In this document: one piece after another, positions 1 to 10,907 of the stretch
How positions within the stretch are numbered: the first letter of the stretch is position 1
Layout: each line of letters starts with the position of its first letter
Assembly: GCF_023223525.1 (NCBI RefSeq)
Contig: NZ_JALPRX010000006.1
Span: 124,001 to 188,000, forward strand
Length of the DNA stretch: 64,000 nucleotides
Origin: Roseomonas acroporae
GTDB lineage: Bacteria; Pseudomonadota; Alphaproteobacteria; Acetobacterales; Acetobacteraceae
Reading direction: 5' to 3'
Translations under genes and position numbers: made by a program
The notes under the pieces: generated by a model
Told to the model about the DNA's origin: nothing
Database searches by the model: none
What the model saw: only the letters and a program-made list of their open reading frames with translations

Positions 1-144
1 GACGCGCTGGGCCACATGCCGGGCTTCCGCGACAGCCTGAGCGACGCGCAGGTGGCGGAGCTCGCGGCCTTCCTGCGGCGGCGCTTCGCGCCCGACAGGC
101 CGGCCTGGGAAGGGGTGGAGGCGGTGGCGGCGCGGCTGCGCTGA
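1..144 (+). CDS. Cytochrome c, C-terminal fragment (5' end outside window)
   Basis: Frame 1 is open from the first base to a TGA at 142-144 and gives 47 residues. The translation has MPGFRDSLSDAQVAELAAFL followed by a basic stretch and PAW. This is the distal end of a class I cytochrome c: the Met of MPGF is the likely sixth haem ligand, and the LSDxQVAxLAxFLR helix is the usual C-terminal helix. Such domains end the membrane cytochrome subunits of alcohol, aldehyde and nicotinate dehydrogenases in Acetobacteraceae. The CXXCH motif lies outside the window, so the parent enzyme cannot be named. The gene converges on pqiC, with repeat copy A between them. Confidence 0.7.
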   Translation, partial: DALGHMPGFRDSLSDAQVAELAAFLRRRFAPDRPAWEGVEAVAARLR

Positions 145-160
145 AGGCCGCGGCACCGGG

Positions 161-350
161 CCTTTCCGAGGGAGGGCGCTGCCCGCCCTGGGTCGTCCTC
201 CCGCCGAGGCGCCCCGCCCCCTGGCCCCCGTCCCGGGAAAGGCGGGCGGGGCGTTCGAACGACGGGGACCGGGCGAATGGCGGTCCGGGAGGGCTTCGTC
301 CTTTTGCCGGATGGGAGCCGGGAAAGGCGACGCCCTCCCGCAGAGGCGGT
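161..350. repeat. Dispersed chain-of-hairpins repeat, copy A
   Basis: Degenerate copy of a roughly 200-bp intergenic element also found at 5788-6003 and 63626-63845. Shared modules come in the same order: a gggagggcgctgccc hairpin, a ccgaggcgccccgcccc arm, a gcgggcggggcgttcg segment, the block gggagggcttcg followed by ccggatggg, and a final gggaaaggcgacgccctccc hairpin. It fills the gap between the convergent cytochrome c and pqiC genes. No protein is supported here. Confidence 0.7.
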
Positions 351-367
351 GGGAACGTATCCCGTCC

Positions 368-943
368 TCAGGCCGCCGCCGCGATCGCGTCCGCGAGCTG
401 CCCGAGCGCCGCGCTCATCGCCGCCACCTGCGCGGCGGTGCCGGCGCCACCGATCGGCACCTCGATGCGCAGGGTGCGCGCCGTGCCGGGCAGCCTTCCC
501 TGGCGGGGGCGCACCGCCATCTGGGCCAGCAGCAGCACGCGGCCCGCCTCGGCGTCGAAGCGCTGCACGTCGACCTCGGCGATCAGCGCGGTGTCGGTGG
601 AGAGGGCGCCGCCCTCGGCGACGACGCTGCCGCCCGGAAGGCGCTGCGTCAGGTTCTCGACCAGCACGCGGCCGATCATGTCGCCGAGCGGCTCGCCCCA
701 GCGCTCGTTCGAGGCGATGTCGAGCCGGTAGCCGGCATTGCCGCGCACGATGCCCGGGCGGTCCAGGTAGCCCGCGAGGGTCACGCGCCGCACCTCCAGG
801 CTCCGCGCGGCGGCGGGGCGCGGCGTGCCGGGCACGGCGGCCAGGGTGAAGAAGGCCGCCTCGGGCGAGGCGCAGCCGGCCAGCGCCAGCAGCAGCGCGG
901 CGCGGCGGGCGAGGCGGGGGCGTGGCCGGGCGGTGGGGTTCAT
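368..943 (-). CDS. pqiC: PqiC-type ABC transport auxiliary lipoprotein
   Basis: This is the outer-membrane lipoprotein partner of PqiB in the Pqi intermembrane lipid transport system (191 aa; the family is usually about 190). It starts with a basic N-terminus, a hydrophobic stretch (LARRAALLLALAGCAS, about residues 11-26) and a lipobox LAGC with the acylated Cys near residue 24. The rest matches the DUF330/PqiC fold: an early YLDRPGIV strand, the NERWGEPLGDMIGRVL segment, and a final amphipathic helix. It overlaps the pqiB stop by 4 bases (ATGA), so it is the third gene of pqiABC. The family and context agree well; transported lipids are not deducible. Confidence 0.88.
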   Translation of the reverse strand: MNPTARPRPRLARRAALLLALAGCASPEAAFFTLAAVPGTPRPAAARSLEVRRVTLAGYLDRPGIVRGNAGYRLDIASNERWGEPLGDMIGRVLVENLTQRLPGGSVVAEGGALSTDTALIAEVDVQRFDAEAGRVLLLAQMAVRPRQGRLPGTARTLRIEVPIGGAGTAAQVAAMSAALGQLADAIAAAA

Positions 944-2760
944 CGCTCGCCCCCCTGCAGGGCACGGCCGCGGATCAGCGCCTCCGGGTGGCGGTCGAGG
1001 AAGTCGGCCAGGATGCGCACGGCGCGCGCCGCGTCGGAGACCTGCCCGAGCGTGCGCTGGAGCTGCCGCTGCACGTCGGAATCGCCGCCGTAGCCGCGCT
1101 CGACGGAACCGATCGCGCTGTTCGCGCGCGCTACCGCCTGGTCGAGGTTGCCGGCGATGCCGGGCAGGCGCCGCAGCAGCGGGGCGAGGCCGCGATCGGC
1201 CTCGCGCACGAGCTGCTGCACCTGCGCCAGCGCGGCGCTCAGCGCGCCCACCGCGTTGCGCACCTCCGGCCCGCCCACCAGCCCGTTCACCGAGGCGAGC
1301 GCGCCGTTGAGGTTGCGGCCGATCTCGTCGATCGGGAAGCGTTGCAGCCGCCCGGCGATGGCGCTGACCGTCGCCATGATGTCGTCGCCGCCGGGCATGG
1401 CCGGCAGCACGATCTCGTCGCCTTCCATCCGCACCTCGGCGGGTGGCGGGTTCTCCTGGAAATCCAGGGTCACGATCTTCTGCCCGATCAGGATGTTGCC
1501 GGTGGCGAGCTGCGCGCGCAGGCCGCGCGCGACCATGCGCCGCGTCAGCTCCAGCACCTCGTACTGCTCCCGCCCGGCAGGGTAGGAGATGTTGCCCGGC
1601 TCCACCGCGAGGTGCACCGGGGTGCGGAACGCATGGGTCTCGCGGTCGTATTCCAGATGCACGTCCGTCACGCTGCCGATGCGGATGCCGCGCATCTCGA
1701 CCGGCGAGCCGGCGGCGAGGCCGCGCACCGAGCCGTCGAAGTAGACCAGGAAGCTGAGCCGGTCGCGCGAGGTGGCGGCGGCGGCGGCGGCGATGTCGGG
1801 GTAGAGCGGGAACTCGGCGTCGTCCTTCGCCTCCGGTGTGCCGCGCGCCTCGGGCGGCGTGTCGAAGGCGACGCCGCCGGCGAGCAGGGCGCGCAGGCTC
1901 TCCAGCTCCAGCCGGATGCCCTGCGCGCCGATGTCGAGGCTGACGCCGGAGACGTTCCAGAAGCGCGAGCCGGCGCGGAGATACTGCGCGTAGGGGTCGC
2001 GCACGAAGGCGTGCAGGGTGATGTTGCCGTCGAGGCCCGGGCGGTCGTAGCTCAGGATCTCGCCCACCGCGATGTCGCGGAAGAAGACCGGCGAGCCGCG
2101 GTCGAGCGAGCCGATGCGGTGCGCCTGGAGGCGGATCAGCCGGCCCGGCTGGTCGGCGCGGACGCCGGGCGGGTCCTCGAGGCCGGTGAATTCGCGTCTT
2201 GCCTCGGCCTCCGGCGCGCCGGGGTCGAATTCGATGTAGCTGCCGGAGACGATGGTCTCCAGGCCCGAGACGCTGCTGGCGCTGAGTCGCGGCCGCACCA
2301 CCCAGAAGCGGGCCGGGGCGGTCAGCCGGTCCACCACCTCGCGCGCCATGCGCATGCGGACGCGGACGCGCTGGAGGTCGTCGGTGAGCGCGATGGTCTC
2401 GACCGTGCCGACCTGCACGGCCTTGTAGCGCACCGGCGTCTGGCCGGCGGTGAGCCCCTCGGCGTTGCGGAAGGTGACGGTGATCAGCGGCCCGCGGGCG
2501 CTGAGGGTGCGGTAGCCGAGATAGCCGGCCACCAGCACCGCCGCGATCGGGATCAGCCAGATCATCGAGAAGCGCCGGTGGTGCGCCCGCACGGCCTCCG
2601 GCGCCTCGTCGTGCAGCGTCCGGTCGTGCGGGGCCGGGTCGTGCGGGGCCGAACCGGGCGCGGCGCCCCCTGCGGTCCCCCCCGTGGAAGGGGGCGCGCC
2701 GGGGGCCGGTGCGCGGGCCGGATCGTGCGGCGTCGGCGCGCCGCTTCCCGGCTCGCTCAT
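940..2760 (-). CDS. pqiB: Intermembrane transport protein PqiB (MCE/MlaD repeats)
   Basis: 606 aa from the ATG at 2760, which overlaps the pqiA stop (ATGA). An in-frame extension upstream to 2943 runs through pqiA and is rejected. After a low-complexity Pro/His/Ala cytoplasmic N-terminus there is one transmembrane helix (about residues 65-85), then three MCE domains, each with the typical G(D/S)PVxxRGIxVGxV signature (GQTPVRYKAVQVGTV, GSPVFFRDIAVGEI, GSPVEMRGIRIGSV), and a C-terminal helical region. In E. coli PqiB forms a tunnel that spans the periplasm from the PqiA inner-membrane protein to PqiC. Three MCE domains match PqiB rather than MlaD (one) or LetB/YebT (seven). Confidence 0.93.
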   Translation of the reverse strand: MSEPGSGAPTPHDPARAPAPGAPPSTGGTAGGAAPGSAPHDPAPHDRTLHDEAPEAVRAHHRRFSMIWLIPIAAVLVAGYLGYRTLSARGPLITVTFRNAEGLTAGQTPVRYKAVQVGTVETIALTDDLQRVRVRMRMAREVVDRLTAPARFWVVRPRLSASSVSGLETIVSGSYIEFDPGAPEAEARREFTGLEDPPGVRADQPGRLIRLQAHRIGSLDRGSPVFFRDIAVGEILSYDRPGLDGNITLHAFVRDPYAQYLRAGSRFWNVSGVSLDIGAQGIRLELESLRALLAGGVAFDTPPEARGTPEAKDDAEFPLYPDIAAAAAATSRDRLSFLVYFDGSVRGLAAGSPVEMRGIRIGSVTDVHLEYDRETHAFRTPVHLAVEPGNISYPAGREQYEVLELTRRMVARGLRAQLATGNILIGQKIVTLDFQENPPPAEVRMEGDEIVLPAMPGGDDIMATVSAIAGRLQRFPIDEIGRNLNGALASVNGLVGGPEVRNAVGALSAALAQVQQLVREADRGLAPLLRRLPGIAGNLDQAVARANSAIGSVERGYGGDSDVQRQLQRTLGQVSDAARAVRILADFLDRHPEALIRGRALQGGER

Positions 2761-4271
2761 GCGCGGCGCTCCGCCGCGCCGTGCCCGGCGGGGGCGGGCC
2801 GCGCCGCGTTCCCCGCCGCCTCGCCCGGCCCGGTTCCGTCCCGGTCCGCCCGGTATCGTCCAGCGCGGTAGGCGTCGGCCCGATCCTGACCCGCCCGATC
2901 CTGACCCGCCCGGTCGCGCCGGTGCGGCGGCACGGCGTCCCACATCAGGCGGGGGTCGAAGGCTTCGGCGGCGAACATGGTGAGGATCACCACGCCGGCG
3001 AAGCAGAGCGCGCCGTTCTCGGCGACGATGTTGGCCAGCCGGCCGAAATGCACCACCGAGACCAGCACCGAGACCACGAACACGTCGATCATCGACCAGC
3101 GCCCGATCGCGTCCACCACCCGGTAGAGCCGGGTGCGGTCGCGCAGGCGCAGGTCGGAGCGCGCGTGGACGCCGAGCAGCATCGACAGCAGCCCGAGCAG
3201 CTTAAGCATCGGCACGGCGACGCTGGCCAGGAAGACGATCAGCGCCAGCGGCCAGAAGCCGCTCTCGATGAACTCCTCCACCCCGCCCAGGATGGTGTGC
3301 GGGCCGCCCTGCCCGAGGGTGATGACGTTCATGACCGGGTAGTAGTTGGCCGGCACGTAGAGCACCACCGCCGCGGTGATCAGCGCCCAGGTGCGGGCGA
3401 TGCTGTTCGGCTTGCGCCGGTGCAGCCGGCTGCCGCAGCGCGGGCAGTGGTCGCCGTCCCGGCCCCGGCTGACCAGATGGCAGCAGTGGCAGCCGATCAG
3501 CGGCGCGCGCGCGGCGCGCGGGCCGGGCGCGGCGGGAACCGCCGGCGCGGCGGTCGCCGCGGCGCCCGGCCGGGTGTCGTCGACGAGGGCCGGGTCCTCG
3601 TCGAGGTGCCGGCGCGAGACCATCTCCCAGATCGCCTCCGGGTCCAGGGCGGAATCGGTCGCGACCAGCAGCAGCGACAGGGCGCCCAGGGCGATGGCGG
3701 CGGCGCCGATCTGCACGTCGGCGAGGTCCACCAGTCGCGTGTAGGAGACCAGCGCGCCGAACAGGAACACCTCCAGCATCGCCCAGGGCGCGATGTGGCG
3801 GTACCAGCGGAAGGGCAGGTGCAGCCAGCGCGGGGGCCTGGGCAGGCGCAGGCCGACCAGCACCGTCAGCAGCAGCAGCAGCTTCAGCAGCGGCACCAGC
3901 ACCAGCGTCGCCAGCACCAGCGCCCCGAGCGCCCAGTAGCCCTCCTGCGTCAGCGAATCGGCGCCGCTGGCCACCCAGACGAGGCGCGGCCGGCCGAGGA
4001 GGTGCAGCTCCAGGAAGGGCAGCATCATGGTGACGAGGTAGAGCGCGAAGGCGGCGCAGCCGAGCGCCAGGGGCGCCGTCAGCGGCGCGCTGCGGTTGCG
4101 CCGGAGCACGGCGTCGCAGCGCGGGCAGCGCGCATCGGTGTCCGGCGGCAGCGGCCGCAGGTGCAGCAGCTTGCCGCAGTGCGGGCATTCGCGCAGCCGG
4201 CGGCCGGGCAGGACCGGGATGTTCGGCCGGCCGGGCCCGGCCTCGTCCGGCAGCAGGCCGAACAGGCTCAT
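2757..4271 (-). CDS. pqiA: Inner-membrane lipid transport protein PqiA
   Basis: 504 aa. Two homologous halves each begin with a CxxC...CxxC zinc ribbon (CPHCGK with CPRCDA, then CHCCHL with CPRCGS) followed by about four transmembrane helices, which is the PqiA layout. First gene of pqiABC; the stop overlaps the pqiB ATG. The start is uncertain: ATG 4271 gives MSLFGLLPDE, close to the first ribbon, while ATG 4367 adds 32 Pro/Arg-rich residues and is preceded by a weak gagg. The last 55 residues are a charged tail with tandem RAGQD repeats, encoded by a duplicated 15-bp unit near 2878-2907, not typical of the family. Confidence 0.9.
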   Translation of the reverse strand: MSLFGLLPDEAGPGRPNIPVLPGRRLRECPHCGKLLHLRPLPPDTDARCPRCDAVLRRNRSAPLTAPLALGCAAFALYLVTMMLPFLELHLLGRPRLVWVASGADSLTQEGYWALGALVLATLVLVPLLKLLLLLTVLVGLRLPRPPRWLHLPFRWYRHIAPWAMLEVFLFGALVSYTRLVDLADVQIGAAAIALGALSLLLVATDSALDPEAIWEMVSRRHLDEDPALVDDTRPGAAATAAPAVPAAPGPRAARAPLIGCHCCHLVSRGRDGDHCPRCGSRLHRRKPNSIARTWALITAAVVLYVPANYYPVMNVITLGQGGPHTILGGVEEFIESGFWPLALIVFLASVAVPMLKLLGLLSMLLGVHARSDLRLRDRTRLYRVVDAIGRWSMIDVFVVSVLVSVVHFGRLANIVAENGALCFAGVVILTMFAAEAFDPRLMWDAVPPHRRDRAGQDRAGQDRADAYRAGRYRADRDGTGPGEAAGNAARPAPAGHGAAERRA

Positions 4272-4367
4272 GCGGCGCGGCCCGCCCGGGGAAGGGACGG
4301 GTGGCGGGGCGGGCGGTTCGCGCGCGGGGCGCGGCGTGGCACGGGGCCTGGCATCGGCGCGCTCCAT

Positions 4368-4399
4368 CGTCTCGGACCTCGGACGTCTCGGACCTCGGG
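4368..4399. repeat. 16-bp direct repeat upstream of pqiA
   Basis: The unit cgtctcggacctcgga (4368-4383) is repeated head to tail at 4384-4399 with one mismatch. It lies in the region between the divergent pqiA and the 4566 gene and abuts the alternative pqiA start codon at 4367. It could be a tandem operator or a slippage duplication. No -35/-10 pair could be assigned with confidence. Confidence 0.6.
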
Positions 4400-4565
4400 G
4401 GAGGCGGCCCGTCGGCTTCCCGTAGCGGCCGGCGCGGGGCTCGGCAAGCGGGGGCCGGACCGGCGGGGAGCGGCCGGGGCTGCCCGTTGCCGGTGCGAAA
4501 GCGGTCTCGCCAGGAGCGCCGCGCCGCGCGAGGATGCGGGTCCCCCCGGATGCCGGATGTGCAGG

Positions 4566-5777
4566 ATGCGTGCGCTGCTTCTCCCCATCGGCGCGCTGGT
4601 CGCGCTTCTCGCCTATCAGCGCCCCGACTGGGTGGCGGGCGTGGAATCCGGCCTCGCCGCCGTGAACGAGCGGCTGGCGGGGCTGGGCAACGCCTTCGCC
4701 CAGCGCCCGGGCACCATCGCCGCCCGTGCCGACGAGGCGGCGCCCGACCGCGCCGAGGCGCTGGCGGCGGTCGAGCGGGCGGCCGCGGCGCGGCGTGACC
4801 TGTTCGCCGCGGCGCAGGACGCCCCGCCCGCCGCCGGGCGGCGCGACGCCAGCCCGGAGGCCGAGGCGCCGGCCAAGGGCGCGGCGCGGGCCCGGGTGGA
4901 GGCGCTGCTGCGCGAGGCCGCCGCCACCCTGGCCGGCAGCGAGGCGCTGGGCGAGCTGCGCGCCATGCAGGCGGCGCGGCTGCAACGGACGGCGCTGCGC
5001 GAGCAGCTCGCCCGGCAGCGCCTGGCCGGGGACGCGCAGGCGGCCGACACCGAGAGCCGCCTCGCCGCCGCCGAGGCCGAGCTTTCCGGCCGCGCCGACG
5101 CCTTCACGCAGCGCCTGGGCGGGATCGGCGTCAACGTCTCGCGCGAGGCGGCGGAGAACCTCGCCGTCTCGGTGAACGGCGACGAGGTGGTGGCGCTGCT
5201 CGGCGCCTACGGCAACATCGAGCGGCTGGAGGGCGAGCTGCGCGAGGCGGTGGCCGAGGCGCAGGACAACGAGGCGCTGGTGCGCCGCTACTACGCGCTG
5301 CACGCGACGCTGCTGGCGGTGCTGGAGACGGTGCAGGAGGAGACGCTCTCGCGCATCGACACCGTGTACCGGCCGCGCCTGGAGGCGATCGACCGCGACA
5401 CGGCGGCGTTGCGCGGCGAGGCGCAGACGCTGCTGCGCGACGCGCGCGAGGCGCCGCTGCGGGCGGCGCTGGAGGCCAACCTGCGCGCGCACGAGCTGAC
5501 GCTGCGCGCCACCGGCCTGTACCGGCGCTACCTGCAGGACCAGCGCAACGGGCTGGCGACGGCGCTGGAGCGCACCCGCGCGGCACGCCAGGTGGCCGAC
5601 AACACGGCGCGCACGGCGACCCTGGCGCTCGACGTGGCCGGGATGATGCGCAACGGCGGGCGGGACGTGGGCGCGGTGCTGACGGCGCGGCCGCCGGTGC
5701 TGGTGCCGTTCGGGGGCACGGTGCTGCGGCGGGAATTCGAGGGGCTGTCGCGGCGGATGGGCGAGGCGGGGAGCTGA
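4566..5777 (+). CDS. Coiled-coil protein of unknown function
   Basis: 403 aa from ATG 4566 (an ATG at 4557 would add three residues). I do not recognise a family. Residues 1-17 (MRALLLPIGALVALLAY) form a short hydrophobic N-terminus, a signal anchor or cleavable signal. The remainder is almost all Ala/Glu/Arg-rich helix with heptad-like spacing (about residues 55-180 and 215-370), broken by a Gly/Val segment (GGIGVNVSREAAENLAVSVN, about 180-200), and ends with VPFGGTVLRREFEGL. It is divergent from pqiABC, so a periplasmic or inner-membrane scaffold linked to the envelope is a guess from context only. Codon use matches its neighbours and supports a real gene. Confidence 0.72.
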   Translation: MRALLLPIGALVALLAYQRPDWVAGVESGLAAVNERLAGLGNAFAQRPGTIAARADEAAPDRAEALAAVERAAAARRDLFAAAQDAPPAAGRRDASPEAEAPAKGAARARVEALLREAAATLAGSEALGELRAMQAARLQRTALREQLARQRLAGDAQAADTESRLAAAEAELSGRADAFTQRLGGIGVNVSREAAENLAVSVNGDEVVALLGAYGNIERLEGELREAVAEAQDNEALVRRYYALHATLLAVLETVQEETLSRIDTVYRPRLEAIDRDTAALRGEAQTLLRDAREAPLRAALEANLRAHELTLRATGLYRRYLQDQRNGLATALERTRAARQVADNTARTATLALDVAGMMRNGGRDVGAVLTARPPVLVPFGGTVLRREFEGLSRRMGEAGS

Positions 5778-5787
5778 GGCGGGGGGC

Positions 5788-6003
5788 GGGGGCTTCGCCC
5801 CTGCGACCCCAACCAAGGAGGGCGCTGCCCTCCTTGGGTATCCTCCCGCCAAGGGGCGAAGCCCCCTTGGAACCCCCGTTCGGGGAAGGCGGCCGGGGTG
5901 TTTCGACACCCGGGTGCAAAACGAACGGAGGTGCGGGAGGGCTTCGCCCATCCTGCCGGATGGGGTCCGGGGAAGGCAGCGCCTTCCCCGTGAAGGCGGC
6001 GGC
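5788..6003. repeat. Dispersed chain-of-hairpins repeat, copy B (most regular copy)
   Basis: A run of adjacent hairpins: gggggcttcgcccc (5790s), aaggagggcgctgccctcct (about 5815), ccaaggggcgaagccccctt (about 5848), ccggggtgtttcgacacccg (about 5893), gggagggcttcgccc (about 5936) and ggggaaggcagcgccttccc (about 5968). It fills the convergent gap between the 4566-5777 gene and ligA and ends within a few bases of the ligA stop. Copies A and C share module order and orientation. It may act as a bidirectional terminator. Confidence 0.8.
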
Positions 6004-6005
6004 CC

Positions 6006-8867
<2,862 letters not shown>

Positions 8868-10553
8868 TCAGCCGTTGCCGGCGAGCAGGCTGTCGGCCGC
8901 CGCCCGGGCGGCCTCGGTCACGCGCTCGCCGGCCAGCATGCGGGCGATCTCCTCGCGCCGCTGCGGCTCGGGCAGCGCCTCCACCACCGTCGCCGCACGC
9001 TCGGCGCGGGTGGTCTTGCTGACGCGGAAATGGTTGCCGCCGCGCGCCGCGACCTGCGGCGAGTGGGTGACGACCAGCACCTGCAGTCGTTCCGCCACGC
9101 GGGCGAGCCGGTCGCCGACGGCGGCGGCGGTGGCGCCGCCGATGCCGCTGTCCACCTCGTCGAAGATCAGCGTGGGCACCGGCGAGCCGCGCGCCAGCAC
9201 CACCTTCAGCGCCAGCATCAGCCGCGACAGCTCGCCGCCCGAGGCGATCTTCGCGAGCTGCCCCGGCGTCTGGCCGGGGTTGGTGGCGACCAGGAAGGTG
9301 ACGCGGTCCATGCCGTCGGCGCCCCAGGCCGCCTCCTCGCGCGGGGCCAGCTCGATCACGAAGCGGGTGCGGTCCAGCTTGAGCGGGGGCAGCTCCTTGC
9401 CCACCGCCTTCTCCAGCCGCGCGGCGGCGGTCTGGCGGGATTCGGTCAGGGCGTGGCCGGCGGCGAGATAGGCGTCGCGCGCCTCGCGGGTGGCCGACTC
9501 CAGCGCGGCGAGCCGGCCGGTGCCCGCATCGAGCGCCGCGAGCCGCTCGCGCAGCTCGACCAGCAGGCCGGGCAGCTCCACCACGGCGACGCTGTGCTTG
9601 CGGGCGGCGGCGCGCAGCGCGAAGAGGCGTTCCTCGACCTGCTCCATGCGGCGCGGGTCGGGGCCGCTCTCGTTGCCGAGGCGCTCCAGCAGGGTTTCCG
9701 CCTCGGCCAGCGATTCCTCGGCCTGGGCGAGGGCGGCGAGGGCGGGCTGGGCGGCCTCGCCGGCCTGGGCGGGCAGGCGCTCCAGCGCCCGCACCGCGCC
9801 GCGCAGCGCATGCGCCGCCGAGCCGCCGCCGCGCCGGTCGCGCGGGCGCAGCTCGGAGGCCGCCGCGGCGATCGCCTCGCGGATCCGTTCGCCCTGCTGC
9901 AGCCCCTGCCGCTCCTGGGCGAGTTCCGCCTCCTCGCCCTCCACCGGGTCGAGGTCGGAGAGCTCGCCCACGGCGTGGCGCAGCCACTCCTCGTCGCGCT
10001 GGGCGGCGGCGATGGCCTCGCGCGCCTCGGCCAGCCGGCGCGCGGCGTCGCGCCATGCCTTCCAGGTGGCGGCGACGGCGCTGCGACGCGGCTCCAGCCC
10101 GCCGAAGGCATCGAGCAGGGAGGGGTGGGTGGCGGGGTCGGCGAGGCCCACCTGGTCGTGCTGGCCCTGCACCTCGACCAGCGTGGCGCCGACCCGGCGC
10201 AGCAGGCCCACGCCGACCGGCTGGTCGTTCACGAAGGCGCGCGAGCGGCCATCGGCCGTGACCACGCGCCGCAGCACCACCTCCGCCTCCTCGGCCGCCA
10301 GCCCCTGCTCCTGCATCAGCGCGAAGACGGGGTGGCCCTCGGCGGGCTGGAAGGCGGCGGTGACGGAGGCCTGGTTCTGGCCAGCGCGGACCATGCCGGC
10401 CTCGGCGCGCTGGCCGAGGGCGAGGCCCAGGCTGTCGAGCAGGATCGACTTGCCGGCGCCGGTCTCTCCGGTCAGCACCGACAGGCCGGCGCCGAAGCAG
10501 AGGTCCAGCCGCTCGATCAGCACCACGTCCCGAATCGCGAGCGAGGCGAGCAT
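8868..10553 (-). CDS. recN: DNA repair protein RecN
   Basis: SMC-like ATPase acting in double-strand break repair; 561 aa, the usual length (about 555). Walker A GETGAGKS is at residues 29-36, a long central coiled coil carries the EVQGQHDQ segment on its way in, the ABC signature is SGGELSRLMLALK, and Walker B is LIFDEVDSGIGG. The start at ATG 10553 (MLASLAIRDVVLIE) matches the conserved RecN N-terminus; the longer in-frame extension is rejected. An alphaproteobacterial LexA box lies 31 bases upstream, so SOS control is likely. Confidence 0.95.
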   Translation of the reverse strand: MLASLAIRDVVLIERLDLCFGAGLSVLTGETGAGKSILLDSLGLALGQRAEAGMVRAGQNQASVTAAFQPAEGHPVFALMQEQGLAAEEAEVVLRRVVTADGRSRAFVNDQPVGVGLLRRVGATLVEVQGQHDQVGLADPATHPSLLDAFGGLEPRRSAVAATWKAWRDAARRLAEAREAIAAAQRDEEWLRHAVGELSDLDPVEGEEAELAQERQGLQQGERIREAIAAAASELRPRDRRGGGSAAHALRGAVRALERLPAQAGEAAQPALAALAQAEESLAEAETLLERLGNESGPDPRRMEQVEERLFALRAAARKHSVAVVELPGLLVELRERLAALDAGTGRLAALESATREARDAYLAAGHALTESRQTAAARLEKAVGKELPPLKLDRTRFVIELAPREEAAWGADGMDRVTFLVATNPGQTPGQLAKIASGGELSRLMLALKVVLARGSPVPTLIFDEVDSGIGGATAAAVGDRLARVAERLQVLVVTHSPQVAARGGNHFRVSKTTRAERAATVVEALPEPQRREEIARMLAGERVTEAARAAADSLLAGNG

Positions 10554-10907
10554 GCAATCTGGTCCGGTCCCAAGGGGTATCCGGAACATAGTGGGAACGC
10601 GAGGCGCCGCCAACACCGTCGTGGCGGGTTCACGCAGGAACGAACGTTCCGCGTGGCCGGGACGACACGGCGGGCGGCGTCCCGCAGGGCAGGCGGGCCC
10701 GGAAAAGGCGCGGCGCGTCCCCGGTGACGGGGCGAAGGTCCCCGGCCCCCTCGTGGCGCCCGGGATGGGAGCGAGGCAGCGGGATTCCCCGGCCCGCCTG
10801 CGGAACGGGGGGGCTCCGGAGAGGCTGCGCCCCCTTCGCGGGGGCCGGGGCGGAGGCCGGGGCGGGTCGGCGAACGACACCGTGGGGACGAGGCGACGCC
10901 CCGCCGT
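10554..10907. other. recN-bamD intergenic region
   Basis: 354 bases without a gene. It holds the recN LexA box (10584-10598). The rest is GC-rich with no convincing ORF, RNA gene or U-tailed terminator for bamD. Confidence 0.5.
10584..10598 (-). promoter_or_regulatory. LexA (SOS) box upstream of recN
   Basis: On the recN strand the sequence reads GTTCCCACTATGTTC, which is GTTC-N7-GTTC, the direct-repeat LexA operator of alphaproteobacteria. It is 30 bases upstream of the recN ATG and therefore well placed to block transcription. The family rule is established; binding here is inferred. Confidence 0.8.

Noticed and set aside
2763-2943. Longer PqiB start
   Set aside because: Would overlap pqiA by about 180 bases; the ATGA junction at 2757-2760 fits the operon pattern.
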